Part shown: piece by piece, positions 14,747 through 24,335 of the stretch | Position numbering within the stretch: position 1 is the first letter of the stretch | Layout of the letters: each line of letters starts with the position of its first letter | Source: an uncultured Bacilli bacterium | Lineage (GTDB): Bacteria; Bacillota_I; Bacilli_A; RF39; UBA660 | DNA length: 39,565 nucleotides | Direction: 5' to 3' | NCBI GenBank assembly: GCA_944363915.1 | Contig: CALVVR010000013.1 | Location: 1 to 39,565, forward strand | Program-made: the position numbers and the translations under genes | The notes under the pieces: generated by a model | Databases searched by the model: none | Told to the model about the DNA's origin: nothing | What the model saw: only the letters and a program-made list of their open reading frames with translations

Positions 14747-15586
14747 ATGAAGAAGGGATTTACATTAGCAGAATTATTAGGAGTAATTGTCTTATTAGGT
14801 GCATTAGCCTTAATTATTGTACCATTAGTTAGCAGTTCGATGAAAGGTTCAGAAGAAGCTTTATATAATGATCAAATTGAAAGTATTAAATTATCTTTAT
14901 CGCTTTGGATGAGTGATAATCAAAAACCTGCTGAAGGAGAAACCATAACTTTATCTCTTAGTCAGTTAAAAGAAGCAGGACTTGTAGAATTAGATATAAC
15001 TAATCCTTTAACCAAAGAATTATTTCCTAATGATATGATATTAAAAATTATTAATAATAATGGTATTATTGAATATGAAATAAATGATAATGGAAGCAAT
15101 AAAGAAGACTATAATTTAATTCCTAGTATTAAAGTTAATGGTAACGTTTTAGATTATGTTGAGGTTAATAGTGAGAATTATAACGATTTAGGAGTTACTG
15201 CCAAAGACGCTAATAATAGTGTTTTAACCGATGTTAGTGTTGCTACTTCTCCTAATTTAGACTTAACGCAAATGGGAACTTATTTAAGAAGTTATACTGT
15301 TACTGCTAATGGATATAGTAATATAGCTTATAGAACAATTATTGTAAGAGATACAACTGGACCAGTTATCGAGTTTACTGGTGATTTAACTTTAAATTTA
15401 AGTCAAGTTGATAATTATGATTTCAAATCAGATATTACGGTTACTGATAATAGTGGTCAAGAAGTAGAAGTAACTGTTACTGATAATATTTACCCTCTAG
15501 CTGGCAGTTATACAGTTGAATATAAGGCAACTGATACATCAGGAAATGTTAGTACTAAATTAAGAAAAGTGGTTGTTACAGAATAG
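14747..15586 (+). CDS. prepilin-like protein with extracellular Ig-like (DUF5011/HYR-type) repeats
   Basis: A 279-residue protein. A type IV pilin/pseudopilin leader MKKGFTLAELLGVIVLLGAL has the cleavage site after Gly4 and a hydrophobic stalk. A pilin-like head follows (to about 125), then two beta-rich repeats: about 126-200 (KVNGNVLDYVEVN ... LRSYTVTANGYSN) and about 201-279, which begins 'DTTGPVIEFTGDL' and ends 'GSYTVEYKATDTSGNVSTK', a DUF5011-type pattern. It is presumably processed by a prepilin peptidase and displayed outside. A second prepilin-like gene lies at 38808, but no assembly ATPase or PilC homologue is in this window. GGAGG (14737-14741) supports the ATG. smc follows after 11 bases. 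Confidence 0.85.
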   Translation: MKKGFTLAELLGVIVLLGALALIIVPLVSSSMKGSEEALYNDQIESIKLSLSLWMSDNQKPAEGETITLSLSQLKEAGLVELDITNPLTKELFPNDMILKIINNNGIIEYEINDNGSNKEDYNLIPSIKVNGNVLDYVEVNSENYNDLGVTAKDANNSVLTDVSVATSPNLDLTQMGTYLRSYTVTANGYSNIAYRTIIVRDTTGPVIEFTGDLTLNLSQVDNYDFKSDITVTDNSGQEVEVTVTDNIYPLAGSYTVEYKATDTSGNVSTKLRKVVVTE

Positions 15587-15597
15587 GAGTAAGGCTT

Positions 15598-18543
15598 ATG
15601 TATTTAAAAGCGATTAAAGCACATGGATTTAAGTCATTTGCTGATAAAACATTAATTGAATTAGATAATAAAATAACAGGTATTGTTGGACCTAATGGAA
15701 GTGGGAAAAGCAATGTTGTCGATGCTATTCGTTGGGTTTTAGGAGAGCAGTCTGTCAAATCATTACGTGGTGATGGTAATATGACAGATGTTATCTTTTC
15801 GGGGAGTAAATCAAGAAATCCTTCTAATGTTGCTTCAGTTACTTTAATATTAGATAATACTGATAAATATTTTCCTTTAGAGTTTAATGAAATAGCTATT
15901 AAAAGAAGAGTTTATCGTGATGGAACTAATGAATATTTTTTAAACAATGAAAAAGTTAGATTAAAAGATATCACTAATATCTTATTAGATAGTGGTATAG
16001 CTAAAGAAAGTTTTAACATTATCTCCCAAGGTAAAATAGAGGAAATTTTATCTAACAAACCAGAAGAAAGAAGAGTTATCTTTGAAGAAGCAGCTGGCGT
16101 TTTAAAATATAAAAGAAGAAAAGAAGATGCTCTAAGAAAGTTAGATAAAACTCATAATAATATGGCAAGAGTTAATGATATTATTAATGAACTAGAAAGT
16201 AGAGTAGAACCATTAAGAGTTCAAAAAGAACAAGCTATAAAGTATAATACTTTAACTGAAGATTTAAAATCGGTTGAAGTAGCATTGATTGTTAATGATA
16301 TAACTAATTTAAACTTTGAATATCAACAAGATAAAAATAAAATCGATTTTTTACAATTAGAAATATCTCAGTTAAGTACTAATAACAGTGTCGGTGAAGC
16401 TAAAGTAGCTGAATATAAAAAAAATATTACTAATTTGGAAGTTGAAATCAAAAAATATCAGGATTATTTAATCAAATTAATTAGCGATGTTGAAAAGATC
16501 AATAGTCGTAAAGCAATTATTTTAGAACGTCAAAAGTATAATGTTGCTGATAGTAAAATTCATGAAAATTTAATTTTATTAAAAGAAAAAGAATATAATT
16601 TAAATTTAGAAATTACTAAATTAAATAATGAAATTAAAAATATTGAGTTAAATGGTGTTACTATTTCTCAAAAATTAACTAAAGAAAATGATAAATTAAA
16701 CGAAATAAAAAACAATAAATTAGCTTTAGAAAATGAATTACAAGAAAACATTCGTAAAGAAAATAATTTAAATTTAAAAATCGAATCGTTAAGATATAGT
16801 ATTGATAACAATAGTAGTTTGCCAATTGCTGTCAAAAAAATATTAGAAAATCCTAAATTACGTGGAATTCATAATATCATTGGTAATTTGTTTGATACTG
16901 ATGAAAAATACTCTTTAGCTATTTCAACAGCACTTGGAGCAAGTTCTGTTAATATTGTAACCGATAATGAATATGTAGCTAAAGAAGCAATTAATTATTT
17001 AAAAGAAAATAAATTAGGTAGAGCTACTTTTTTCCCTTTAAATGTTATTAAACCAAAATATATTGATAATGAAACTTTAAATATCGTTAAAGGTTTAAAT
17101 GGTTATTTAGGCGTAGCTAGTGATTTAATTAAATATGATCGTACTTATCAAAATATCATCTTAAATCAATTAGGTAATGTTATCGTAACTGATAATATTG
17201 ATAATGCTAATATTGTTGCTAAAGCTATTAGTTACCGTTATCGTATTATCACATTAGACGGTGAAATATTACACGTTGGTGGTTCATTAACTGGTGGTGC
17301 GGTTGCTAAAGCAAGAAATATTATTTTGGAAAAATATGAATTAGAAAAATTAATCAAAGAAGCTAATCTAATAGTGGAAAATATTAAAAATATCGAAGAA
17401 AAAATTAATGAAATAGATAATCAATATCGTGCTTGGGAAGATAAAATTTATTTAATTAATAAAGAGAAAATCGATAATGATATCTTATTAGATAATCATA
17501 AAAAAGAAAGTATTAAAAAACAAGAAGAATTAAAAACAGTTACTTATGAAATAACAGGTAATAATAATATTTTAACTAATCAATTAGCTAACGAAGAGCA
17601 AGCTGTTTTAAAAGAATATTATGAAACTTTAGAAAAGAAAGAAAAAGTAGAATTATATTTAAATAGTTTAAATAAGAAGAAAGACGATTTAACTAGTGAA
17701 TTATCTGATTATGAATTGATGATTAAAAAAGAAAACAGTTTATTTAATGAAAAAAGAGAAGTTTTAAATCAATTAGAGATAACAGTTAATAGATTAGATG
17801 TTAAATTAGATAATTTATTAAATACTTTATCCGAAACTTATTCTTTAACTTATGATTCTGCTGTTGCTAAATACAAATTAGAAATCGATGCTTCTTTAGC
17901 AAGAACACAAGTTAATAATTTAAAGCGTCAAATTAAAGAACTTGGAACTGTTAATTTAGGTGCAATTGAAGAATTTGAAGAAGTTAATAAAAGATATGAA
18001 TTTTTACTTGCTCAAAGAAATGATTTAACTAATGCTGAAAACACGTTATTAGAAATAATTGATGAAATGGATAAAGTTATGGAAAATGAATTTACTAATA
18101 CTTTTAAAACTATTAAGGAAAATTTTGCTGTTACTTTTAAAGAATTATTTAAAGGAGGAACAGCTGATTTAAAACTAACTGATCCCGATAATGTTTTAGA
18201 AACAGGTATTGAAATTGTAGCCAGTCCTCCAGGTAAAAAATTAACGACTATTTCTTTACTTTCTGGTGGGGAAAAGACATTTACAGCTATTAGTTTGTTA
18301 TTTGCTATTTTAAAATCGAAACCAGTTCCATTTTGTGTTTTAGATGAAGTAGAAGCGGCATTAGATGATGTTAATGTTGATTCATTTGGTAAATATGTTA
18401 GATCTTTAAAAGATAAAACGCAATTCATTATAATTACCCATAAGAAAAAAACGATGGAATATGTCGATACATTATATGGAATTACGATGCAAGAATCAGG
18501 AGTTAGTAAATTAGTTAGCGTTAAATTAGAAGAAATTAATTAA
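15598..18543 (+). CDS. smc: chromosome partition protein SMC (short form)
   Basis: A 981-residue SMC ATPase. The N-terminal head carries Walker A GPNGSGKS (residues 31-38) and the Q-loop. A hinge lies at about 406-560 (GIHNIIGNLFD, GGSLTGGAVAKA). Coiled-coil arms of about 240 residues lie on each side. The C-terminal head has signature LSGGEK (about 886) and Walker B FCVLDEVEAALDD (about 912). It acts with ScpA/ScpB in chromosome organisation. The Bacillus protein is about 1186 residues, so the arms here are about 100 residues shorter each. It follows the prepilin gene by 11 bases; neither rnc nor ftsY, its usual neighbours, is adjacent. Confidence 0.96.
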   Translation: MYLKAIKAHGFKSFADKTLIELDNKITGIVGPNGSGKSNVVDAIRWVLGEQSVKSLRGDGNMTDVIFSGSKSRNPSNVASVTLILDNTDKYFPLEFNEIAIKRRVYRDGTNEYFLNNEKVRLKDITNILLDSGIAKESFNIISQGKIEEILSNKPEERRVIFEEAAGVLKYKRRKEDALRKLDKTHNNMARVNDIINELESRVEPLRVQKEQAIKYNTLTEDLKSVEVALIVNDITNLNFEYQQDKNKIDFLQLEISQLSTNNSVGEAKVAEYKKNITNLEVEIKKYQDYLIKLISDVEKINSRKAIILERQKYNVADSKIHENLILLKEKEYNLNLEITKLNNEIKNIELNGVTISQKLTKENDKLNEIKNNKLALENELQENIRKENNLNLKIESLRYSIDNNSSLPIAVKKILENPKLRGIHNIIGNLFDTDEKYSLAISTALGASSVNIVTDNEYVAKEAINYLKENKLGRATFFPLNVIKPKYIDNETLNIVKGLNGYLGVASDLIKYDRTYQNIILNQLGNVIVTDNIDNANIVAKAISYRYRIITLDGEILHVGGSLTGGAVAKARNIILEKYELEKLIKEANLIVENIKNIEEKINEIDNQYRAWEDKIYLINKEKIDNDILLDNHKKESIKKQEELKTVTYEITGNNNILTNQLANEEQAVLKEYYETLEKKEKVELYLNSLNKKKDDLTSELSDYELMIKKENSLFNEKREVLNQLEITVNRLDVKLDNLLNTLSETYSLTYDSAVAKYKLEIDASLARTQVNNLKRQIKELGTVNLGAIEEFEEVNKRYEFLLAQRNDLTNAENTLLEIIDEMDKVMENEFTNTFKTIKENFAVTFKELFKGGTADLKLTDPDNVLETGIEIVASPPGKKLTTISLLSGGEKTFTAISLLFAILKSKPVPFCVLDEVEAALDDVNVDSFGKYVRSLKDKTQFIIITHKKKTMEYVDTLYGITMQESGVSKLVSVKLEEIN

Positions 18544-18571
18544 CTTTTTTATAAAATAGGTTTATATTTTT

Positions 18572-18902
18572 ATGATAGATTGGTTAGACGAACTTTGTAT
18601 GAGCATAGTTCCAACAATGTTAACTTTTATAAAACCTCTTGTTAGAAAAAAATGGAATAGTTGTATTTTAAAGCAGATTTACAAGGCTTAATTAATGAGT
18701 TAAGTAAATATAGTTCATTAGATGAAGCATTGGATTTAGTTCAAACCGTTGACTATATTAATGTTGACTATATTAATTATATAATTTTAAATCATAGCTT
18801 AGGTGTAAGTCCTGTAAAAAAAGTATTACTTTGGCTGAAGGAATTATTAGTGATATTGCTAATACTAAAAATCAAATGGAAAATCAATTTAGTCAAAAAT
18901 AA
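18572..18902 (+). pseudogene. decayed ORF between smc and pyrG, family unknown
   Basis: Three coding-like pieces occur in successive frames: ATG 18572 (MIDWLDELCMSIVPTML...), from about 18667 (DLQGLINELSKYSSLDEALD), and from 18825 (ITLAEGIISDIANTKNQMEN), ending at TAA 18900-18902. Joined they give about 110 residues. A 15-bp tandem repeat GTTGACTATATTAAT (18748-18777) lies within the middle piece and duplicates five codons. Two frameshifts indicate decay. Apart from this and the pyrG promoter I see nothing else in the 18544-18982 gap. Confidence 0.5.
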
Positions 18903-18912
18903 AATAAACATC

Positions 18913-18941
18913 TTGTATCTAATTTATAAGTGTGTTATAAT
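18913..18941 (+). promoter_or_regulatory. promoter of pyrG
   Basis: TTGTAT (18913-18918), 17 bases, TATAAT (18936-18941). It implies a transcript beginning near 18948, only about 35 bases before the pyrG ATG. Confidence 0.75.
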
Positions 18942-18950
18942 TAAAAAGAG

Positions 18951-20598
<1,648 letters not shown>

Positions 20599-20603
<5 letters not shown>

Positions 20604-21147
20604 TTAGTCTAATTTCATTTTCATTGAAAAAAGGTTTTTTAGGATTGATATGGTCATAAAACAATATTCCATTTAAATGATCGATTTCATGTTGAAAGGC
20701 AATTGATAATTCTTCTCTAGCTCTTATTTTAATTTTATTACCATCAATATCATAACCTTCAACTGTTACTCTAGCATGTCGTGGAACATGTCCTTCGACA
20801 TCACGATTGACGGATAAGCATCCTTCACCTGCTTCGGCAGCGATCATTTCTTCGGAATAAGAAACAATTTTCGGATTGACAAAAACGTATTCGTCAAATA
20901 CTCCATCTTCAACTTCATGAACGATAATAATAATTCTTTTATTTAAACCAAGTTGGGGAAAAGCTAGTCCCATTCCAGGTCTTAAGTCATATTTTTTAGA
21001 TAATTCTTCGATTTGACTATAAGTTAATTCGTCAATAGCTTGTTTAATTAATTTTTTTTCCTCTTTAGTAATAGGGAAAGTAGCATCTTTACTAATTTGT
21101 CTTAATCTTTTATCTTTTTCATCTAAAATATTTAATTTTTCAAACAT
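20599..21147 (-). CDS. def: peptide deformylase
   Basis: A 182-residue metalloenzyme removing the N-formyl group from new proteins. Motif I is GMGLAFPQ (58-65; Phe replaces the usual Ala), motif II is EGCLS with metal ligand Cys110, and motif III is QHEIDHLNG with His153, Glu154 and His157. The length and N-terminal extension match the Gram-positive type II enzymes. The ribosome site GGAAGTGAG lies upstream of the ATG. It is convergent with pyrG. It would be essential if fMet initiation is used. Confidence 0.95.
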
Positions 21148-21229
21148 AAAAACTCACTTCCTTTCACTAAACATTAGTATTTTATCACATTTTATTAAAA
21201 AAGCAAAATAAAAAGGAAGAAATTTCTTC

Positions 21230-21430
21230 CTATCTATTACATGGCGATGGAGATTGACATTGACAAGAATTGTTGTTTTCAAATGCACGAGCTCCGATAA
21301 TTATTACTAGTAAGATGAATAATACTAATAAAATAGCAGCGCCATATCCTGAACCATTGCCATAACCATAACCATAGCCACCATATGGTTGACCACAGCC
21401 ATAGCCACTATATCCTCCGTAATAATACAT
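21230..21430 (-). CDS. YjcZ-like sporulation peptide with Cys-rich tail
   Basis: A 66-residue protein. The first 30 residues are Gly/Tyr-rich (YGGYSGYGCGQPYGGYGYGY), then a membrane segment AAILLVLFILLVIIIGARAF, then a tail with three Cys (SCQCQSPSPC). Gly/Tyr head plus 'FILLVLFILLVIIG' is the hallmark of the YjcZ family of small spore-associated proteins. The Cys-rich tail is unlike the usual short YjcZ, so cross-linking in a coat is conceivable (inference). AAGGAGG lies before the ATG. It is divergent from the FtsW-family gene. Confidence 0.75.
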   Translation of the reverse strand: MYYYGGYSGYGCGQPYGGYGYGYGNGSGYGAAILLVLFILLVIIIGARAFENNNSCQCQSPSPCNR

Positions 21431-21558
21431 ATTATTACCTCCTTCTTGCTAATATATTTTATTTATTTATAAATTTTTTGTTCATTTAAAAAACCTATTT
21501 TTTTAAGATAGTGTTTTCAAAATATAAAAAATATGGTATCATTATTAAGGTGAAAGGT

Positions 21559-22737
21559 ATGAAAAAGCTGTTTTCAAATTTGCGAAATTTAATATCTAAA
21601 ATGGATAAACCATTATTAGTCGTTACCATTTTATTTTTCTTGTTTGGATTACTTAATATTGTAACTGCCTCAAGTAGGGAAGCCGTAGTTAGATATGAAG
21701 TTTCAACTTATTACTATTTCTTTAAACAATTACAAATGTTAATAATTGGCCTTATATTATCTTATGTTATCGTTAATTTGAAAACAAAATATTATAAAAA
21801 TTTAATTGTTTTTGCCTATATAGGAGTCTTAATTTTAGTTTTATTATTATTCCCGTTTGGTACAGAAGTAAATGGGGCTAAAAACTGGTTACCAATACCT
21901 GGGGTTGGGACAATTCAGCCAAGTGAATTAGCTAAACCAGTAACAATTATTTTAATAGCTGTTATTTTTGAACAATATTATCGAATATTTAGATCGGATA
22001 ATCCTAAACGATATAGTAAAATAGGTATATTATTAATTATCTTTATTTTAATTCCTATTTTAACTTTTATGCAAAAAGATTTAGGTAGTGCTTTAATTAT
22101 GTTATCTATTTTTGGTGTTATGTTTTTAGCTAGTCCAATTAGAAGAATTGATAAGTTAAGAACAATTGGTTTAGTTTTTGTTGTTGGAATTTTAGGGGCA
22201 TCAATTCTTGTTTTAAAGCAAGGTTATTTATTAAGTGACGCTCAATTATCACGGTTTGATTTTTTTAATCCGTGTTCTAAATATGAAACAACGGGTTATC
22301 AAGTTTGTAATGGCTTTATTGCTTTAAATGATGGCGGATTATTTGGTTTAGGAATTGGTAACAGTAAACAAAAGTATTCTTATATACCAGAACCACATAC
22401 TGATAGTATTTTTGCTATAATAGGTGAAGAGTATGGCGTTATTAAATGTAGTTTTATCTTTATAGCATATATTTTTGTTATTTTTAGAATTTTAAAAATT
22501 GCTACTAATTCAAATACTATTCGCGGAAGATTTATTTGTCTTGGAATAGCTACTTATATATTTATGCATATCTTTATTAATTTAGGGGGACTATTTGGAA
22601 TTATTCCATTAACTGGTGTACCTTTACCATTCTTATCTTACGGTGGAACTTATGCAATTAGTTTAATGTGTTCATTAGCTGTTGTTCAAAGATTCCATAT
22701 CGAGAAAAAAGAAGAAAAATTTAAATTAAATCACTAA
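21559..22737 (+). CDS. FtsW/RodA/SpoVE family SEDS protein
   Basis: A 392-residue polytopic membrane protein with about ten helices. SEDS signatures: 'LNIVTASS' in the first helix, 'NWLPIPGVGTIQPSELAKP', 'KDLGSALIM', 'LFGLGIGNSKQKYSYIPEPHTDSIFAIIGEE' (split here as GLGIGNSKQKYSYIPE and HTDSIFAIIGEE), and 'GVPLPFLSYGG'. SEDS proteins polymerise peptidoglycan from lipid II with a partner class B PBP, in division (FtsW), elongation (RodA) or spore cortex synthesis (SpoVE). The position beside sporulation genes does not decide which. The ATG at 21559 is preferred over 21511 because AAGGTGAAAGG precedes it. A strong terminator follows. Confidence 0.9.
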   Translation: MKKLFSNLRNLISKMDKPLLVVTILFFLFGLLNIVTASSREAVVRYEVSTYYYFFKQLQMLIIGLILSYVIVNLKTKYYKNLIVFAYIGVLILVLLLFPFGTEVNGAKNWLPIPGVGTIQPSELAKPVTIILIAVIFEQYYRIFRSDNPKRYSKIGILLIIFILIPILTFMQKDLGSALIMLSIFGVMFLASPIRRIDKLRTIGLVFVVGILGASILVLKQGYLLSDAQLSRFDFFNPCSKYETTGYQVCNGFIALNDGGLFGLGIGNSKQKYSYIPEPHTDSIFAIIGEEYGVIKCSFIFIAYIFVIFRILKIATNSNTIRGRFICLGIATYIFMHIFINLGGLFGIIPLTGVPLPFLSYGGTYAISLMCSLAVVQRFHIEKKEEKFKLNH

Positions 22738-22766
22738 AACGACAAAATTTTAGTGATTTTTTTTTT
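22728..22766 (+). terminator. intrinsic terminator after the SEDS gene
   Basis: A perfect 12-bp stem AAATCACTAAAA / TTTTAGTGATTT (22728-22739, 22748-22759) and a T-run. The left arm covers the last codons and stop of the gene. Confidence 0.85.
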
Positions 22767-22791
22767 ATAATTTTATTCGAGGTGATGGATA

Positions 22792-23562
22792 ATAAAAATA
22801 TATTTAGATTTGTTAATGATTCTTAATTTCTTTTTTGATTTTATTTTACTTTTGTCAGTTTCGATTTTATTAAGAAGAAATGTTAGTATCTATAAAATAT
22901 TAGGTGGTGCTTTTATTGGGGGCGTTAGTATATTATTTTTATTTATTGACCTTAATTCTTTAACTTTATTTATTTATAAATTTATAATTAGTATTTTAAT
23001 GATTTTAGTAAGTTTTGGTTATAAAAATATTAAATATACATTTAAAAATATTTTATATTTATATACTGCTAGTATTATTTTAGGTGGCTTTTTATATTTT
23101 TTGAATGTTGAATTTTCCTATCAACAATATGGTCTTGTTTTTATAAATAATGGTTTATCAATAAATGTTATTTTTTTAATCATATTTTGTCCAATTATTA
23201 TATATATTTATGTTAAGCAAGGATTATGGCTAAAAAATAATTATAGTAATTATTATAAAGTAACAATTTATTATGATAATAAAAAATATTTATTAAATGC
23301 TTTTTTGGATACAGGTAATAATTTAGTTGTTCCTTTTACGAAAAAACCAGTTATTTTAATTAATAAAAAAATAAAAGTTGATAAATTTTTCTATATTCCT
23401 TATAAAGGAGTTAATAATCAGGGAATGATTAAATGTTTTAAAGTGGATAAGATTGAAATAAATAATTTAGTTAGAAAAAATATTATTGTTGGATTATTAA
23501 ATGAAAAAATTAAAATTGATGGCGTTGATTGTTTATTGAATAAAAAATTATTGGAGGGATAA
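22792..23562 (+). CDS. spoIIGA: sporulation sigma-E factor processing protease
   Basis: The protein has five N-terminal membrane helices (about 1-150) and a C-terminal aspartic-protease-like domain with [14 protein letters not shown] (catalytic Asp about 173). It cleaves pro-sigma-E in the mother cell after SpoIIR signalling. Its target sigE follows by 1 base. The conserved beginning of the family, MKIYLD...LNFFFDF, is encoded from 22792 as ATA-AAA-ATA-TAT-TTA-GAT, with GAGGTGAT (22779-22786) at the ideal distance. No ATG, GTG or TTG lies in frame before 22810, and the frame is closed at 22783. So either AUA is the start codon or a shorter form begins at TTG 22810 or ATG 22816. Confidence 0.88.
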   Translation: MKIYLDLLMILNFFFDFILLLSVSILLRRNVSIYKILGGAFIGGVSILFLFIDLNSLTLFIYKFIISILMILVSFGYKNIKYTFKNILYLYTASIILGGFLYFLNVEFSYQQYGLVFINNGLSINVIFLIIFCPIIIYIYVKQGLWLKNNYSNYYKVTIYYDNKKYLLNAFLDTGNNLVVPFTKKPVILINKKIKVDKFFYIPYKGVNNQGMIKCFKVDKIEINNLVRKNIIVGLLNEKIKIDGVDCLLNKKLLEG

Positions 23563-23563
23563 A

Positions 23564-24247
23564 GTGTTAACAAAACTAAAAAATTTAATTATTAAAATAT
23601 TTACACAAGAAATATTTTATGTTGGTAGTGCTGATAAACTACCACCCCCTTTATCAAAAGAAGAGGAAGTTTTATATGTGACTAAATCAATGGAAGGTGA
23701 TGAATTTGCTAGAGCCAAACTAATAGAACATAATTTAAGATTAGTTGTCTTTTTAGCCAAAAAATATGAAAATACTAAAATTGATTTAGAAGATTTAGTA
23801 AGTATTGGAACTATTGGCTTAATAAAAGGCGTTAATACATATAAATTAGATAAAAATATTAAATTAGCTACTTACGCATCACGTTGTATCGATAACGAAA
23901 TATTAATGTTTTTAAGAAAAAATAAAAAAAGAAAAGGCGAAGTTAGTTTTGAAGATAGTTTAAGTTATGATGCTGAAGGTAATGAATTACACCTAGAAGA
24001 TATATTAGGAACCGATGCTGATATTGTTACTAAAGGATTAGAAGAAGAAACTAATCGTAAATTGTTATATCAAGAGATAAATAATTTAAATAAAAGAGAT
24101 AAACAAATAATGATATTAAGATATGGTTTGTTTAATCATGAAGAAATGACGCAAAAAGATGTCGCTGAAATATTAGGTATATCGCAATCTTATATTTCAC
24201 GGATTGAGAAAAAAGTAATTAGAAGACTTAAAAAAATTCAAAAATAA
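23564..24247 (+). CDS. sigE: RNA polymerase sporulation sigma factor SigE
   Basis: A 227-residue sigma-70-family factor. An amphipathic pro-sequence (about residues 1-17, [12 protein letters not shown]) precedes '[18 protein letters not shown]', matching the start of mature sigma-E. Region 2 follows ([46 protein letters not shown]), then region 4 with the helix-turn-helix ([20 protein letters not shown]). It directs early mother-cell transcription and is activated by SpoIIGA, encoded directly upstream. The start is GTG 23564 with GGAGG (23555-23559). sigG, which often follows in Bacillus, is absent here. Confidence 0.94.
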   Translation: MLTKLKNLIIKIFTQEIFYVGSADKLPPPLSKEEEVLYVTKSMEGDEFARAKLIEHNLRLVVFLAKKYENTKIDLEDLVSIGTIGLIKGVNTYKLDKNIKLATYASRCIDNEILMFLRKNKKRKGEVSFEDSLSYDAEGNELHLEDILGTDADIVTKGLEEETNRKLLYQEINNLNKRDKQIMILRYGLFNHEEMTQKDVAEILGISQSYISRIEKKVIRRLKKIQK

Positions 24248-24258
24248 GTCTTTTTGTT
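24223..24258 (+). terminator. probable terminator after sigE
   Basis: AAGACTTA (24223-24230) and TAAGTCTT (24245-24252) pair across the sigE stop, followed by TTTG and TTTT. Confidence 0.6.
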
Positions 24259-24284
24259 TTAAATTGAAATATTTTAGAATAATA

Positions 24285-24313
24285 TTGACAAGAGAAAAAT
24301 ATTAGTGTATAAA
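24285..24313 (+). promoter_or_regulatory. promoter of topA
   Basis: TTGACA (24285-24290), 17 bases, TATAAA (24308-24313), just before the GAGGAG ribosome site. Confidence 0.75.
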
Positions 24314-24335
24314 CTATATACGAGGAGTGATTATT

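Noticed and set aside
15576..15758. 60-residue minus-strand frame over the start of smc
   Set aside because: It is the antisense of the Walker A region and spans the smc ribosome site and start codon.
18012..18428. 138-residue minus-strand frame inside smc
   Set aside because: It lies entirely under the conserved SMC C-terminal head and has no ribosome site; a shadow of AT-rich coding sequence.
22783..22785. TGA read as Trp (Mycoplasma code), which would extend spoIIGA upstream
   Set aside because: Trp is encoded by TGG throughout, and TGA ends many genes at exact overlaps with the next start (5614, 8029), so TGA is a stop here.
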